Part shown: positions 24,101-35,978 of the stretch, piece after piece | Layout: the number at the start of each line of letters is the position of its first letter | How positions within the stretch are numbered: position 1 is the first letter of the stretch | NCBI RefSeq assembly: GCF_017591425.1 | Contig: NW_024465369.1 | Span: 31,767,501-31,831,500, forward strand | Direction: 5' to 3' | Length of the DNA: 64,000 nt | Source: Ochotona curzoniae | Taxonomy: Eukaryota > Chordata > Mammalia > Lagomorpha > Ochotonidae | Program-made: the position numbers and the translations under genes | The notes under the pieces: model-generated | What the model was told of the DNA's origin: nothing | Databases searched by the model: none | Seen by the model: only the letters and a program-made list of their open reading frames with translations

Positions 24101-24907
24101 GATGGTTCCTTTCTGACCCCTCTGGCATTGCTTGGTATAGGCCATTACACACATTCAACACGACATTGAAGCAGTTTGCCAACTGATTTCCCAGCCTCCT
24201 GCAGCAGCCTGAACCTTTCCATGCCCTACATCCTCAGTGTGCCTTGACACCAATGGGACACTGAACACTAAAGAGAGCATCCAATATCCTGCTGAAGTTC
24301 ACTCACCTGCAAGGACTAGGCCAAGGAAAGGGTTGCAGCAGAGCTAAGAAGTGATGGGACATGGAGCAGTGGGAGTGGTAACTGGAGAAACTATTTGGAA
24401 GACGGTTCTTCCTCCATGTCTTTGAGATGAGGGTAGGGTGTCATGTATGTGCATCCCTTGGGGATCAATTTTATTTGCTATCTAAGACTAACGATCAAGA
24501 GGGTCAGAACTCAAGTGAATCTGAAGAAAGCCTCCAAAGAGACAGCACAGACTGCTCTTGTTATAGGCCCAGGAACTCCCTGAGGACAGGGCAAGGTAGG
24601 TAATTTAAGCTCTCTGAAGTGTGGCCCATCTTATCCAGTGACCACTTGGGGTTTGGGATCAAATACTCAGCTGATAACTAAATGATTTAGCCTAGAGCAG
24701 TGCTCGTGGATTCCACTCTTGGAACTAGAGGCAAAATTATTGATTTCCTGTAAAGAACCTCAACTTTTTAAACAGTTTATTCTAATTCCTTTTTTTTGAT
24801 TGTGAACATGATACTGCTTTTTGCATATTTTGCAGTGTTAAACATTTTGGCAGGATAGAAATATCCTTTCTGTTCTGAGTAATAATGGTGCAAAAGATGG
24901 TGTTCAG
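24101..24907. other. Intronic stretch without recognised repeat
   Basis: No gene, RNA or repeat signature can be supported. A short T run lies near 24791-24797. Confidence 0.4.
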
Positions 24908-25194
24908 GGTTGGTGTTGGGGCATAAGAGCTTGCAATTCTGTCATCCTATATGGGTGGCAGTCTGTGTCCTGCTTGCTCGACTTCTGACCCAGCTTCCTG
25001 CTACTGCACCTGGAAAAACAGCAGAAGATGCCCTAGGTCCTTGGACCCCTGCCATCTATGTAGGATATGCAGATGAAGCTCCTGGCTTCAGATTGACTCA
25101 GCCCTTTCCATTGCAGCCATTGGAGGAGTAAATCAGCAAATGAAATATCTCTCTTTCTCTCTAGCTCTGCCTTTCACATAAATAACCATTTAAA
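24908..25194 (+). mobile_element. CSINE, older subfamily
   Basis: The head is GGTTGGTGTTGGGGCATAAG; CATCCTATATGGGTGGCAG, AGCAGAAGATGCCC, GATGAAGCTCCTGGCTTCAG and a CTTTCACATAAATAACC tail follow in CSINE order. It is diverged. Confidence 0.88.
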
Positions 25195-28100
25195 CATTGT
25201 ATTCAAAGAGAAATAAGTCTGAATTGTTGAAGTTTAACTTCAATGCTAGGCTCTTCTCTAGTGTTTATTGCTTAACAAGTAACTATTTGATTTGAAAACT
25301 TCAGACAATATTGGCTATACTACTCTAAGCCTGCATTTTCCAGACTTACCCTCAGGTTTACAGGATGTTTTAACAAGCTAATTGGTAATAACAGCAAACA
25401 GTTGCAATTTATGAAGGTTTCCAGGGTCAGCTGCATTTAGAAACTTTGGTTTCAAGAAGTTAAATAGATCTTCATTTTAGGACTTTGTAATATCTTAAAA
25501 TAGCTACCAAGTTTTACCCACAATTTTCAGCATTGCCATTTTCTTCTCACATCTTCACTTTGGAATTTGCTTTAATGTAATCATTACTGTTGTTATCATA
25601 TATTTCATATGTGTGAAATGCTGTATGGGTTGCAATCATTTTATTTTGTTTTATTTTAGAAAGACATGAAATTAGGGCCGCTTGAACTTCATATTCATGG
25701 TTATGCCAAATAACACATGTGCTAGCTAAGTACCAGCTTATTTAAAAAATAAATTGCTGGCACTTGGAAGGAAAACCCATTGTCAGAGTATAAATGGTTT
25801 TTCTTGCCTTTTATTTTGGCTCCTGAAGTGTGTTTCTTCATTAAAGAATTGCTGTATGCTTTATGGAAAACACTTAATACCCTCAACCAGTAAAAACAAA
25901 TCTGTGTAGAAAAAAAGTAAAATAAATGGGTTCAGCCACTTATTCAACCTCTGTGGGGAGAAGGAAGAAATTTTCACCTGAAATGATAGTGTTGATGGTT
26001 TTTCTATGCATGAAGAAGAAACAAACAATAATGTAGCATCTCTGAATGATTCTGCATACTTACAGTGATTGTGTACCTTTAAATACTCTCCACCATTTCT
26101 GTGTTTTGAAGAGCAGAATTCTATAAACTTCACTAAATCCAGGCTGCTCTCCTCTCTGCAGTGACTGAGGACCTTGGAGCACAGTGCTGTACTTTTCCAT
26201 GCCATCCAGTGTCACCTCCTAGAAGGGATCGTACATAGATCACTAAGTAACTTTACTCCTACCACAGTGCTGGTCACTCCAGACAAATGAAATCATGTGC
26301 AGAGCTGGTATAGGTCTCCCACCTCCACCCACTGCTGCTGAAAGAGACTTTCATCCAAGTTGAGAGTGGATGATGTGGAAGGGGATGTGAGTTCAAGTCT
26401 GAAGTGATTATTCTGAGCAAGGCCCACTAAAGTGACAAATAAATGGGTCACTTAGAGAACCTTGGAGCAGTATAAATGGACCCTCTGTTATTTATAGACT
26501 GCTGAATCATAAAGCCTAAGCTAGATTAATTCTGGTCTCTGTGCTAAAGAGCTTTATGTGTAGAACCTGTAATGCTTACTGGTTATCCAAAGCTTCCCCA
26601 AAAATGCTTTGGTAAAATGAGAAAACACTTTACATATTATCCAAACCTTGTAGCTTAAGGGCCCTGTCATTTTAGTTCAGTGGTTTTCACTGATTAGGTT
26701 GTAAATTTGGGGGTGGGTGCAGCTACCTAGTTGTTAGAAGCACAAAATACATCGTTGAAGTGACAACCATCATAAAGACAGGTATGAAGATTTAGTATTC
26801 AGCTCTTCACAGTGGGACAAGGCAGTGGCTGCCCAATATAACCAGTTCTCTTTCTTGCAGACATAAATTTTTGATCTGCCATTCCCTTTTGGTGGTAGCA
26901 GTTTCCATATAAATTTCACCAACAGAATAAAAATTAATGTTCTTGTTTCACATTTATTTAGACCATCATGGTTCTTGTACAAGTGCATACTATTCTAAGA
27001 GGTGAAGATGGTTCTGTGAGATGTTCCCCAGAGGTAGGCAAGTGCATGGGCTCTAGAGGTAAACATTATCCAAGAGAAACTTGTTATGATTCAAAACCAG
27101 CTGGCCATGCAGGCAAGGTGGCTGAGACACAGTGAACACCGGCTTTCTTCAGTGTAGCGGAAAATGTCATGCTGACAAGGTCAGTGCTGGGAGTCGGCCA
27201 TCAAGCAGCTCTGTGCAGCACCTGGGGAGCTGTGAGCGACCAGCCCCTGCTGTCTGCTCGGGAGTCAAGGAAGAGTGGGAAATGCAGGGTTCAGGCTGCA
27301 CCTCGAAGACTTGATATAGCAGTTTGGCAATCACAGAAATCATTCTGGTGATTGTTAATGTTAATCACACCGTGGCCGGTGTGATTTCACAGCAGAGTAT
27401 GCTCTCAATGAGCTTTCCCAAGAAACCAAAAGGTAGTGATGTTTTTCGTGAACTGCACGTCTCTTAATATACACTTTTGGGTTATCAACATTTATGGCTG
27501 ACACAAAACATCATTAGATCCAAAAACATCCACTGCCAGTTTTCAAAAAGAGCCTTGTTTTTGCACCATGTAACTTATATAAAGATAACTGTTGTGCTTT
27601 GAAGGCAGTCACACAAGCAACTAACTGGACACAGCTTTTACAAATGAAAGCAAGTCAGAGGGAAACGCCTCCTTTATAAATGGCTTCATCCATTTGTTCA
27701 GCTGAGAAAACCTTTTCTTTCAAGCTGGTCATCAAAATATAGCACTGCTGAGGGCTAGGAATCTGGTCTTACCTGTACTGCTTCACTGGATACAAATGGA
27801 ACTATGAATGACTTACAGAAAATGAAAGCCTGCTGAATTCCACCCCTCAGAGGGTGCCACTGTCAATAATTTACAGCTATTTTCCATGCAAAATACGTGA
27901 CTCATATAATTTGGCAGTTTGCTTTCCTGATAGCATTTTAGAGGAGATATTTTTAAGAAGGAAATTTTCTGATATTGTCATAATAGAAACAGATTTTTCT
28001 ATATATGGGCTTTTAAAAATTATATTTGTGTGTCAGAAATAGGTTAAGATAGAGGCATTTTCAATGCCTATTTATCTCTGTAATTATCCAAAGTCCCCAA

Positions 28101-29313
28101 GAGGCCATGGATGGTTTATTAGATTTAGAAAGAGCAACTGCAGTTCTAAGCTTTTTGCTACAGAGTGGGCTTCCAATGCACAAAGCATTACAATTATTTG
28201 GAGACAATCTGTAGCCTTGGAAACAATATGGCAGTAGTGACATCAGCAGCAATTATGTGTAATTTTTATCCCCAGTTTATCACCAAGGTAACCAGCGCAG
28301 GTTTCCCTGCTTGAAATTTTAAGACTGTCACAGTTCTATATACAGCAAGGATGTAAGAAAAGATTACCCTCAGAATCTCTTTGGCAATTCATTTCATTTC
28401 CCAGATAAAGCAGCCCTTTGGAATTCAAATAGCAGATATCTATTTTTGGCAACAGCTGCAAGTTCTTAAAGCTATTAAAAATTATATCAAATAAGTATAA
28501 ATAGCAGAATTCATATGGTATTTAACTTTTATGATGCTCTTCACTGTTAGAATACCTTCTCTTGCTTTGAACAGCAGTTATAGGACATACACTCCTACAG
28601 AAATGGAAGAAAGGAGACAAGTGAAATAGCCTTTGGTCTTTTGTAAAACTTGCACAGATTGGTTCATTTCTGAAATAAAATGTCCTACAACTACAAGCCT
28701 GTTACAATAATCAACATACCTGTGATGCTAATGACCTCTTTATTGTATTAAAAGGTTCTGGTCACTTCTCTGTGCAGAAACATTGATAGTTCTCTAGTCC
28801 AAAGACTGAATGTGGACAACAGTCCCTCTGATTGAAAATGGCAGTGACAGTGGCAAAAATATATATTTGGACCCTTGAGTGATTCCTTATAGCTTGCATA
28901 CTGATTCTGAATGAATGAATAGATCTGTGAATGAGTGGAATCATGCATAGATTGCAGTAGCACACAGGTTCTGCAGATTTCAAAGAATTTTCTCTGTTCT
29001 ATAGGTAACTGTGTTCTTCATTCAGATACTGTGACCTGTAGTTCTGTTTCAAAGTAGACCTGCATGAGCCACAGGCCAGAGTACTGGCTTCTCCATAGTT
29101 CCTATGCTGACCCAGTGTGGAAAAATGCCATGTAATGGTGTGTGAGAAGGCAATCAGAAGTGAAAATTAAAAGATAAACTCATAGTTATATATGTGAGTT
29201 CAAGAAGTTCATAGAAAATCCATATTATGAAAAAAAATAAGGATTTCAAGTTTTTTACATAAACATAAGCTTATCTTTTGTTTCCAATTTTCTACAGATC
29301 TTTTGAAGTACCT
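25195..29313. other. 4.1-kb intronic stretch with no recognised repeat
   Basis: No CSINE, MIR, L1, L2 or LTR can be recognised except a doubtful 50-bp MER5-like scrap near 26684 (CAGTGGTTTTCA). Several patches look compositionally complex and motif-rich (27060-27480, 27600-27720, 28090-28300), as in conserved non-coding DNA. Sequence alone cannot show conservation. Confidence 0.45.
27329..27386. promoter_or_regulatory. Cluster of four AATCAC/GTGATT motifs with a perfect inverted repeat
   Basis: AATCAC at 27329 (plus), GTGATT at 27348 (minus), AATCAC at 27363 (plus) and GTGATT at 27381 (minus) lie within 58 bp in alternating orientation. The last two belong to a perfect 10-bp inverted repeat, AATCACACCG/CGGTGTGATT (27363..27372 and 27377..27386, 4-bp loop TGGC). 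AATCAC is the core of GFI1-type zinc-finger sites. A regulatory role is inference. Confidence 0.35.
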
Positions 29314-29329
29314 CTCTATATCTATTTTA
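29314..29329. repeat. Target-site duplication, left copy (CSINE at 29330)
   Basis: CTCTATATCTATTTTA, 16 bp, is repeated exactly at 29656..29671. Confidence 0.92.
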
Positions 29330-29655
29330 GTGTTTTTAAGATTTATTTATTTTTATTGGAAAGCAGATATATACAGAGAGGAGAAGAGAGAGGAAGTCCT
29401 CTGTCCATTAGTTCACTCCCCAAGTGACCACAATGGCCGGAGCTGAGCCAATGTGAAGCCAGAAGCCAGGAACCTCCTCTGGGTTTCCTATGTGAACTCA
29501 GGGTCCCAAGGCTTTGGACCATCTTCAACTGCTTTGCCAGACCACAAGTAGATAACTGGATGGGAGGAGAAGCAGCTGGGATATGAACCAAAACCCATAT
29601 GGGATCCTGATGGATGCAAGGCAAGAATTTAGCCACTAGGCTATTGTGCCAGGCC
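29330..29655 (-). mobile_element. CSINE, antisense, full length
   Basis: TTTTTAAGATTTATTTATTT then TTATTGGAAAGCAGATATA is the antisense tail of the pika-type subfamily. It runs to the head GCCACTAGGCTATTGTGCC and AGGC. The flanking 16-bp duplication is perfect although the body has some substitutions. Confidence 0.94.
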
Positions 29656-29671
29656 CTCTATATCTATTTTA
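29656..29671. repeat. Target-site duplication, right copy (CSINE at 29330)
   Basis: Exact copy of 29314..29329. Confidence 0.92.
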
Positions 29672-30289
29672 AATCCAGAAGGAAGAGACTGAAGGTGAGA
29701 TGCAGAGGAATGCCTATCACCTTCACTGTTAAGCTCCTTATGTGCCAACCCTTGTATGAGGCAGGGAATCAAACACAGACCAGTCAAGGACTCAGATATT
29801 TGTAGGACAAACAGATAGCTAAATGTAACTGTTGATTGAACTGAATGATGATCTCTATATTCAACTACTTTGGCCTACCAAGATCAGCAGGCTGTTGTGG
29901 TCTGGTCCGTTATGTGTCAGTATGATAGGTGTAACAGTGGGGCAGTGGGCGTGCAGCTAGTGTTGACCTCAGGCAGAATAAGGAGTGTGGGAATTTTTTC
30001 AGAGGAGTTAAGGCCTACAGAGAATTTTGGTGAGTGTTGGAAAAGATAAGGAGAAGTAAGAAATGAATCTTTGGGGAAGATGTTCATGATAAAAGGATTT
30101 ACCCCCTGAGGCAAGTTTCGTTACTCCCTGCTTTGCTACATTTTATTTTATGTTAACTGTTTAAAACATAGCATAGTTTGGCATATTAAAAAATTGTGTT
30201 TTAATTCCCTAAAAGAGCTTATATTCCGATTTCTTCATGAATAAAATGTGATGAAGGCAAAGTACCTCTAGTCATTTCATTTTACTTTC

Positions 30290-30600
30290 TCCTTTCCTAG
30301 GGATAACCATTACATTGAAATGTATCTTGTCCATGCATTTACAGATCATTACAGCATATACATATATTCACAAAATAGAGCATTGGTTGATTATTTCTAA
30401 ATGTTACCTAAGCTGCTTTGTATTAGACATATCCAGTTATAGCTTTCTTTTGTGTTGCTGAACTTCTTTTGAAGGTTCATCCGCTTTGATGCATGCAGAC
30501 CTAATTTGTTTACAATTAGCTTCTTTATTGAATTCATATTATTGGACTATATCATACTTTGTCCATCTCTTTTAAACAGCAAAAATTATTATTTGATAGT
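30290..30600 (-). mobile_element. Possible ancient L1/HAL1 remnant, antisense
   Basis: CCATGCATTTACAGATCATT, GAACTTCTTTTGAAGGTTCA, TCCGCTTTGATGCATGCAG and TTTATTGAATTCATATTATT loosely follow the antisense old-L1 text (GGTTCATCCATGTTG..TAGTTCATTC). Highly diverged. Confidence 0.35.
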
Positions 30601-30767
30601 CACATAGGGTCGCTCATACATATCCATGCAGTTGAATAAGAATCTAGAAAATAGATCTACAAGATACATGGTTGATATGAGATTTTAATCAGCGGGTAAA
30701 GTGCTACTCAATAAATGATACTGGAACATTTGACTCTCCATATAAAAGAAGAGTTGGCTGGGATGAG

Positions 30768-30905
30768 GAGTGGGGAAGGCTCTGTGGCACAGCTGATCAA
30801 GCTATAATTTGGGACCTCTGCATCCGGTATCGGAGTGCTAGTTAAGTCCTGGCTGCTCTGCTCTCCATTTCAACTTTCCGACTCATCCTGGCAAACAGTG
30901 TATAA
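30768..30905 (+). mobile_element. CSINE 5' fragment
   Basis: AAGGCTCTGTGGCACAGC, TGATCAAGC, CATCCGGTATCGGAGTGC and GTTAAGTCCTGGCTGCTC are a diverged CSINE head with B-box region. The 3' half is missing. Confidence 0.65.
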
Positions 30906-31059
30906 TGAATCAGGTGCTTGGTATTTTAAGACAATAAAATATTTTAATAATCCAAGTCATGGAGTCTTGGGCAGAGCTAAGGATTGGTGAGAAACAGCTA
31001 ATAAGCATTGCCAAGGAAATGGTTTTGTATCTCTGTTGGTCTTCCTCTTTTTTGTTTTG

Positions 31060-31312
31060 TTTGTTTGTTTGAAAGGGAGACAAAACCAGGAAGAGGTGTG
31101 GAGAGGTAGAGAGAGTACTTCCATCTGTTGATTGGTTTCTTAATGCTACCATAGCTTAGGCTGGGCCAGATGGAAGTTAGCAGCCAAGAACTCAATCTGT
31201 TTACCCATGTGGGTAACAGGGACCTCCAGTACTTAAGCTACCCCCTGTTGGCTTAGCACATTAACAGGCAGCTGAATCACAAGTGGAGGCAAGATTTGAT
31301 TCTGGGCGATGC
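31060..31312 (-). mobile_element. CSINE, antisense, old subfamily
   Basis: TTTGTTTGAAAGGGAGACAA, GAGAGAGTACTTCCATCTG, CATTAACAGGCAGCTGAATC and AGATTTGATTCTGGGCGATG are the antisense landmarks of the older subfamily. The extreme 5' head is lost. Confidence 0.75.
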
Positions 31313-32861
31313 GCACGGCCGTAAGGCCCTCTCCTCCATTGCTCTCTGTATCTCTTGAGTAACATCTGAAGTTCAAAGGCTTTGGTGGCCCAGCGGAGAA
31401 GGATATCCGTTCTAGTTCCATGAACCTAAAATAGAGAGCATGAATGGATCAGCAGTGCTTCTGTGTAGCCAGAGCTCCTTGAAGGGATTAGTCCTCCATG
31501 TATCAATAATTCAGCTCTCCTTTAGTTGAGGTCTGCTTTTATGTTGTCCAGTTAAATATTATACTCTTTCCACTGAGGGTCTGCATATTTAAAGTTACTT
31601 TTAAAGTTTACTATTTATTATAATACTTGGATATTTAGACTTTGCTGTTATTAGAAGTAGTATTTTTATCTTTTTAATTTTTTTTATTCTTGCTGTATGC
31701 TAATTTCTTATTGCATTATATTGATGTGGTGATTGTGGGATTTGGAGAATGTTTCTAATGCTTTTACATAAATCTTTCTGGGGTCACACTGTTCCACATG
31801 ATGAATCCTTATGGGGTTCTTTCTGCAGGTACTCCATGATACTACTCTGAATACCTCAAGTTTCCATTTCAGCCTCCCAGCTGGAAATGGGATTTATTTA
31901 CTCTTCTATGCTACCCACCTTCCAGGACTACACTTGGAACTGGGTCTATGTAACTGGAGGGTAGAGAGACAAAAAGTAATGGGGGCTCACCCTGCCTTTG
32001 AGAGGGAGTTTACACTCACTGGAGTTTTAGGTACTGGTTGCTGCTGGGAAGCCCCTCTCTCACCTCTGAAGTCTGAAGTGCAGGGCTTTCTCCAGGAGCT
32101 TTCTGTGTCCCTCCGACATCCACTTCCAGGTGGCAGTGTGCCTTGAGGTTGGGGGCATTGGAGGGAGAAATGTGACAGATTCACTGCTATTTGGACACTA
32201 TTTAGGATTCTAGTTTTTTTTTTCCTTCCCCAGCTCACCTGTTCCCATTTATTTTTCAAAGTGTTCTCAAATAATTGCTTCATGCATGCTGTGCGAATTG
32301 TGGAGCTGTTCTCTGTGGGAAAGAAACATAAGGCAGATTTCCTTCATCTTACCTAGGACCAGAACCAATTGACCCTTTAAAATAGCAGCTCCATTCTGTT
32401 ATTTCTGTGTTCTATTTCATTGCTTTTTGTGCTTAAAAACAAAACTGAGTACACACAATTTGCTTTGGGCTTCTCTGGCTACTCCTCTCCCCTGACTTTG
32501 AATTGAAAACAATTTAATTTCCCCTATTCAATATAAATACAGAAATAACGCTAGAATATTTTTTCTAAAAGCCGATTTTGACTCAAATTATTTGTTTCTC
32601 CCTTTCAAAGAAATAATTTGCATTTGGAATTTCATTACCAATTTTATTTTAGTATGATTTTACATTGTGGCTTATGTGAATTTCGTATTATTTCTTAAAA
32701 TATATGACCTAATTAATATTGTTTTTGAATTTGCATATTCCTGCAAGAACTGTGTGTTCTCTAATTATGGGTGGCAGGATTCTGCATAGCACCATTAAAA
32801 TAAACTTGTTAAAAACCTAACCCTGAAAAAAAAAATCTAACTTGGGGGCTGGCAGTGGGTT
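31313..32861. other. Intronic stretch, mostly without recognised repeat
   Basis: Mixed unique DNA. An older CSINE head scrap (GGGGGCTGGCAGTGGGTTAA) is visible at 32844..32863, just before the younger SINE. An open frame of about 111 codons (31811..32146) has no family resemblance. Confidence 0.4.
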
Positions 32862-32878
32862 AAGACATTACCCAAACA
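32862..32878. repeat. Target-site duplication, left copy (CSINE at 32879)
   Basis: AAGACATTACCCAAACA, 17 bp, is repeated exactly at 33210..33226. Confidence 0.92.
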
Positions 32879-33209
32879 GGGGTCCGGCGTGGTAGCTTAG
32901 CAGCTGAAGTCTTTGCCTTACACATGCCAGGATCCCATATTGGTGCCAGCTCAAATCCCAATGGCCCCACTTCAAAAGCAGCTCCCTGCTTGTGGCCTGA
33001 GAAAGCAGTCAAGGACGGCCCAAAGTCTTGGGACCTTGCAGCCTCATGGGAGACCCAAAGGAGGCTCCTGGCTTCTAGTTTTGGATTGGCACAGCTCCTG
33101 CCATTGTGGCCACTTGGGGAGTGAATCAGCAGATGGAAGATCTTCCTCTCTGTCTCTCCTCCTCTCTGTATATCTGCCTTTCCAATAAAAATAAATCTTA
33201 AAAAAAAAA
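32879..33209 (+). mobile_element. CSINE, pika-type, full length
   Basis: The head is GGGGTCCGGCGTGGTAGC. The body holds GAAAGCAGTCAAGGACGGCC and CACTTGGGGAGTGAATCAGC, with tail TTTCCAATAAAAATAAATC and an A run. It has a perfect 17-bp target duplication. Its target was the 5' part of an older CSINE head. Confidence 0.94.
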
Positions 33210-33226
33210 AAGACATTACCCAAACA
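33210..33226. repeat. Target-site duplication, right copy (CSINE at 32879)
   Basis: Exact copy of 32862..32878. Confidence 0.92.
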
Positions 33227-33559
33227 ACTAAAATAAATCCTTAGGAAAAGAAATCTCACACTCTAACTATCCTTTGTGGCGTTATCATGGTTGATTTTTT
33301 TGCATATCATTACCAACATGTCCAAATTTATAGCTTGTATACAACCAAGAGTGAACTGTAAGATACTCTACAGATTTTAGGTGATTGTGATATGTCATTG
33401 CAGGATCTATAAAGCAGCCTCTGGTGAAAGGTGTTGTAATGGCAGGGCCACATATGTCTGACGCAGGGTATATCTGAGGCAAGGTATATGGGAAATCTTG
33501 TTCATTCTGCTTAATTTTTCTGTAAACCTAAAGCTGCTTAAAAAGATCTATTTAAAAAA

Positions 33560-34440
33560 CCCTTTCTACATGGATTGGTCAGTTTCTCCTCATAATTCTT
33601 TATATATTTTCAAGTATAGAGCTGTTATTTATTATTGACAAATAGTTTTCTTTATCTTTGTATAATCTTACATTGGTTTCACTGCACCAACTAAATCTTT
33701 GTTAGTATTTGTCTTGTGTTTCCCTATGCCTCCTTTCAATGTTGTGTCTTACAAATAACATGTATTCTAATTTTTTAAAAATTTGTCTAGGTTCTTTGTT
33801 TAATTTTTAAAAGTTTATACTCGTGATTTCCAATATTTTTATATTTATTTATACCACTTAATTTTATTTTCTATGTATGATGCTTTTCCTTTTTGTGAAT
33901 ATTCTGTTGTGTTGATTGAATTTCTTTGTTGCTTCCTCTCTCTATCACTAAGAGATTGTACATTAGATTTACTTTATTTTAGTATATAACCTTAAATTCT
34001 AAATATACTCTATTGACTTATCAAGAGCTAAAGATATTTACTTATATTTTTACTCACTTCCTAAAGAGCAGAATAACTTTAATTCCATATTTCTAAATTT
34101 TTCTGTGAATTCTACTTTTATCTTATTTTTAAACCCCCTGCATTATTACTGTTATCTTTATTATCCATTTATTCATGCTTACTAGATATCTTATATGTAA
34201 AAATATCCCCTTGCATCTTGTTTTTTTTTCAAAGTACAGTCTTTAATAGTTCTTTTAGAGTCATTTCAGTAATAACTTGAAGTCTTTCCTTTCTTGCCAA
34301 TATCTTTATTTCTTATTTAGTGTAAGATATCTTCATTTTTGAAAAATGACAGCTGGATGTGGAATTCCAGGTTGAGATTTATTTTCTGTCACCATGTTGA
34401 AGGTATTACTCCATAGAATGCTAGCATCTGCTTCAAGTCT
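33560..34440 (-). mobile_element. Ancient L1-derived sequence, antisense
   Basis: This is an AT-rich stretch whose plus strand resembles antisense old L1. Examples are ATAGTTCTTTTAGAGTCATT, AATTCCAGGTTGAGATTTAT, TTTCTGTCACCATGTTGAAG and GTATTACTCCATAGAATGC; they parallel the remembered text GGATTCTTGGTTGACAG..TTTCAG..TTTGAAGATATTATTCCA. Coding is destroyed. Confidence 0.5.
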
Positions 34441-35133
34441 TCCACCCTGCAGCCCCCTCTGGACTTGCTAAGCCTATCGATAGCACTGTCACCTTTTTCA
34501 CGGAGCCTGTTAGAAACCGTACACCTGTTCCACACAAAACCAGATAAAGTGTTCATGTTGCCTATAAATCTGAGTTTAGGGCTCTCTCAAGCTCATCCAT
34601 GTGTCCAGGTTAAAAATACTTGGAACAGCACTTCCAGAGGTGGGAGGCACTGCCTATTTCTCCCCTTGAGGAATTTTGGCTCCAAAGCTCCCTGCCTGAT
34701 GTGGAGTACCGGATCATGTGTGGCCTGAGAGAGCTTGTTTTATCTTTTCCCCTAAGAATCCAGTTTAGTGCTAATAAACTGCTAAGGGCTATTTTTATAG
34801 ACGCTGGAGGCTAAGTACAAGTTGCTAGGATATTATTAGCCTGTCTTCCTAACCACCAATGTCTGATGGTACAGCTGTAGTGTCATGAGGTAACATGAGA
34901 GGGGTGAACTTTGGGTAGAAATTAGATATTGCCATCATCGTGACCAGTGAACGTTCTTGCTATTCAGGCATTGGAAGCAACAAAATGGCATTACGTAGGA
35001 TTGGGGGAAGGCCACGGAACTGAGCAGAGCCCTGTAATGGGGAGGTCTGGGAGTCTTTATGAGCCATGAGCCTGTACGCAAGCAAAACCTTCTCATCTGT
35101 TGATTTCTGTATATGAAATAAGATTATGTTTTG
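34441..35133. other. Intronic stretch without recognised repeat
   Basis: No gene or named repeat can be supported. Confidence 0.35.
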
Positions 35134-35516
35134 AAAAGATTTATTTATTTATTTATTTGAAATGAAGAGAGAGTGAGAGAGAGAGAATGGGAGAGAGTGT
35201 ATGTATATGAGAGAGAAGGGGTGGGGTGAGAGAGAAGGGGTGGGGTGAGAGAGAAAGAGAGCTATCAATGTCCCATCCACTGGTTTATTCACCAAATGGC
35301 CACAAAAAACAGGGCTGGTCTACGTCAAAACCAGCAGCCTGAAACTTCATCATGTTCTTTATTGTGAGTGGTAGGTACCCAGGTACTTGTGTTAACTTCT
35401 GCTGCTCTCCCAAGCTCTTTAGCAGGGATCTGGATCATAAGTGGAGCAACCAGAACTTGAACTGGCATTCACAGGTGATGCAGTAGCTTAGCCCATTGTG
35501 CCACAGTGCCAGGCCC
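35134..35516 (-). mobile_element. CSINE, antisense, with expanded purine-rich segment
   Basis: AAAAGATTTATTTATTTATT opens the antisense tail, and CCACAGTGCCAGGCCC closes the head. Between the tail and the body is an expanded GA tract (about 35166-35262) with GAGAGAGAAGGGGTGGGGT repeated in tandem, which lengthens the copy to ~380 bp. Confidence 0.9.
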
Positions 35517-35636
35517 TTGAATAGAATTATTTAGCAAGAGGTAGCCATGAGGGAATCTGACTAACAAACTTTTATCTAATGTTTGTTATGACTGAGTCAT
35601 GTCACCAGGTTCTGGGAGGTTAAAAATTCATCTTAG

Positions 35637-35969
35637 TTGGTCCTGGAGGAGTAAGCCAGTAGCTAAATCCTTACCTTGCAGACTCTGGGATACCATATGG
35701 GTGCTGGTTCTAATTCTGAAAGCCCCACTATCCATCCAGCATCCTGCTTCTGACCTGAGAGAGCAGTTGAGGACAGCCCAAAGCCTTGGGATCCTACACC
35801 CATGTGAGAGACCCAGAAGAAGTTCCTGGCTCCTGGCTTTGAATCGGCATAGCATCAGCCGTTGCACTCAGGGAGTGAATCATTGGACAGAAGATCTTCC
35901 TTTCTGTCTCCTCCTCTCTGTATATCTAACTTTCCAATAAAAATAAATCTTTTTTAAAAATAAAAAAAA
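35637..35969 (+). mobile_element. CSINE, pika-type
   Basis: The head is diverged (TTGGTCCTGGAGGAGTAAGC). The body has GGATACCATATGGGTGCTGG, GAGCAGTTGAGGACAGCCC and GGGAGTGAATCATTGGACAG, and the tail AACTTTCCAATAAAAATAAA. A 9-bp duplication TCATCTTAG flanks it (35628..35636, 35970..35978). Confidence 0.92.
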
Positions 35970-35978
35970 TCATCTTAG

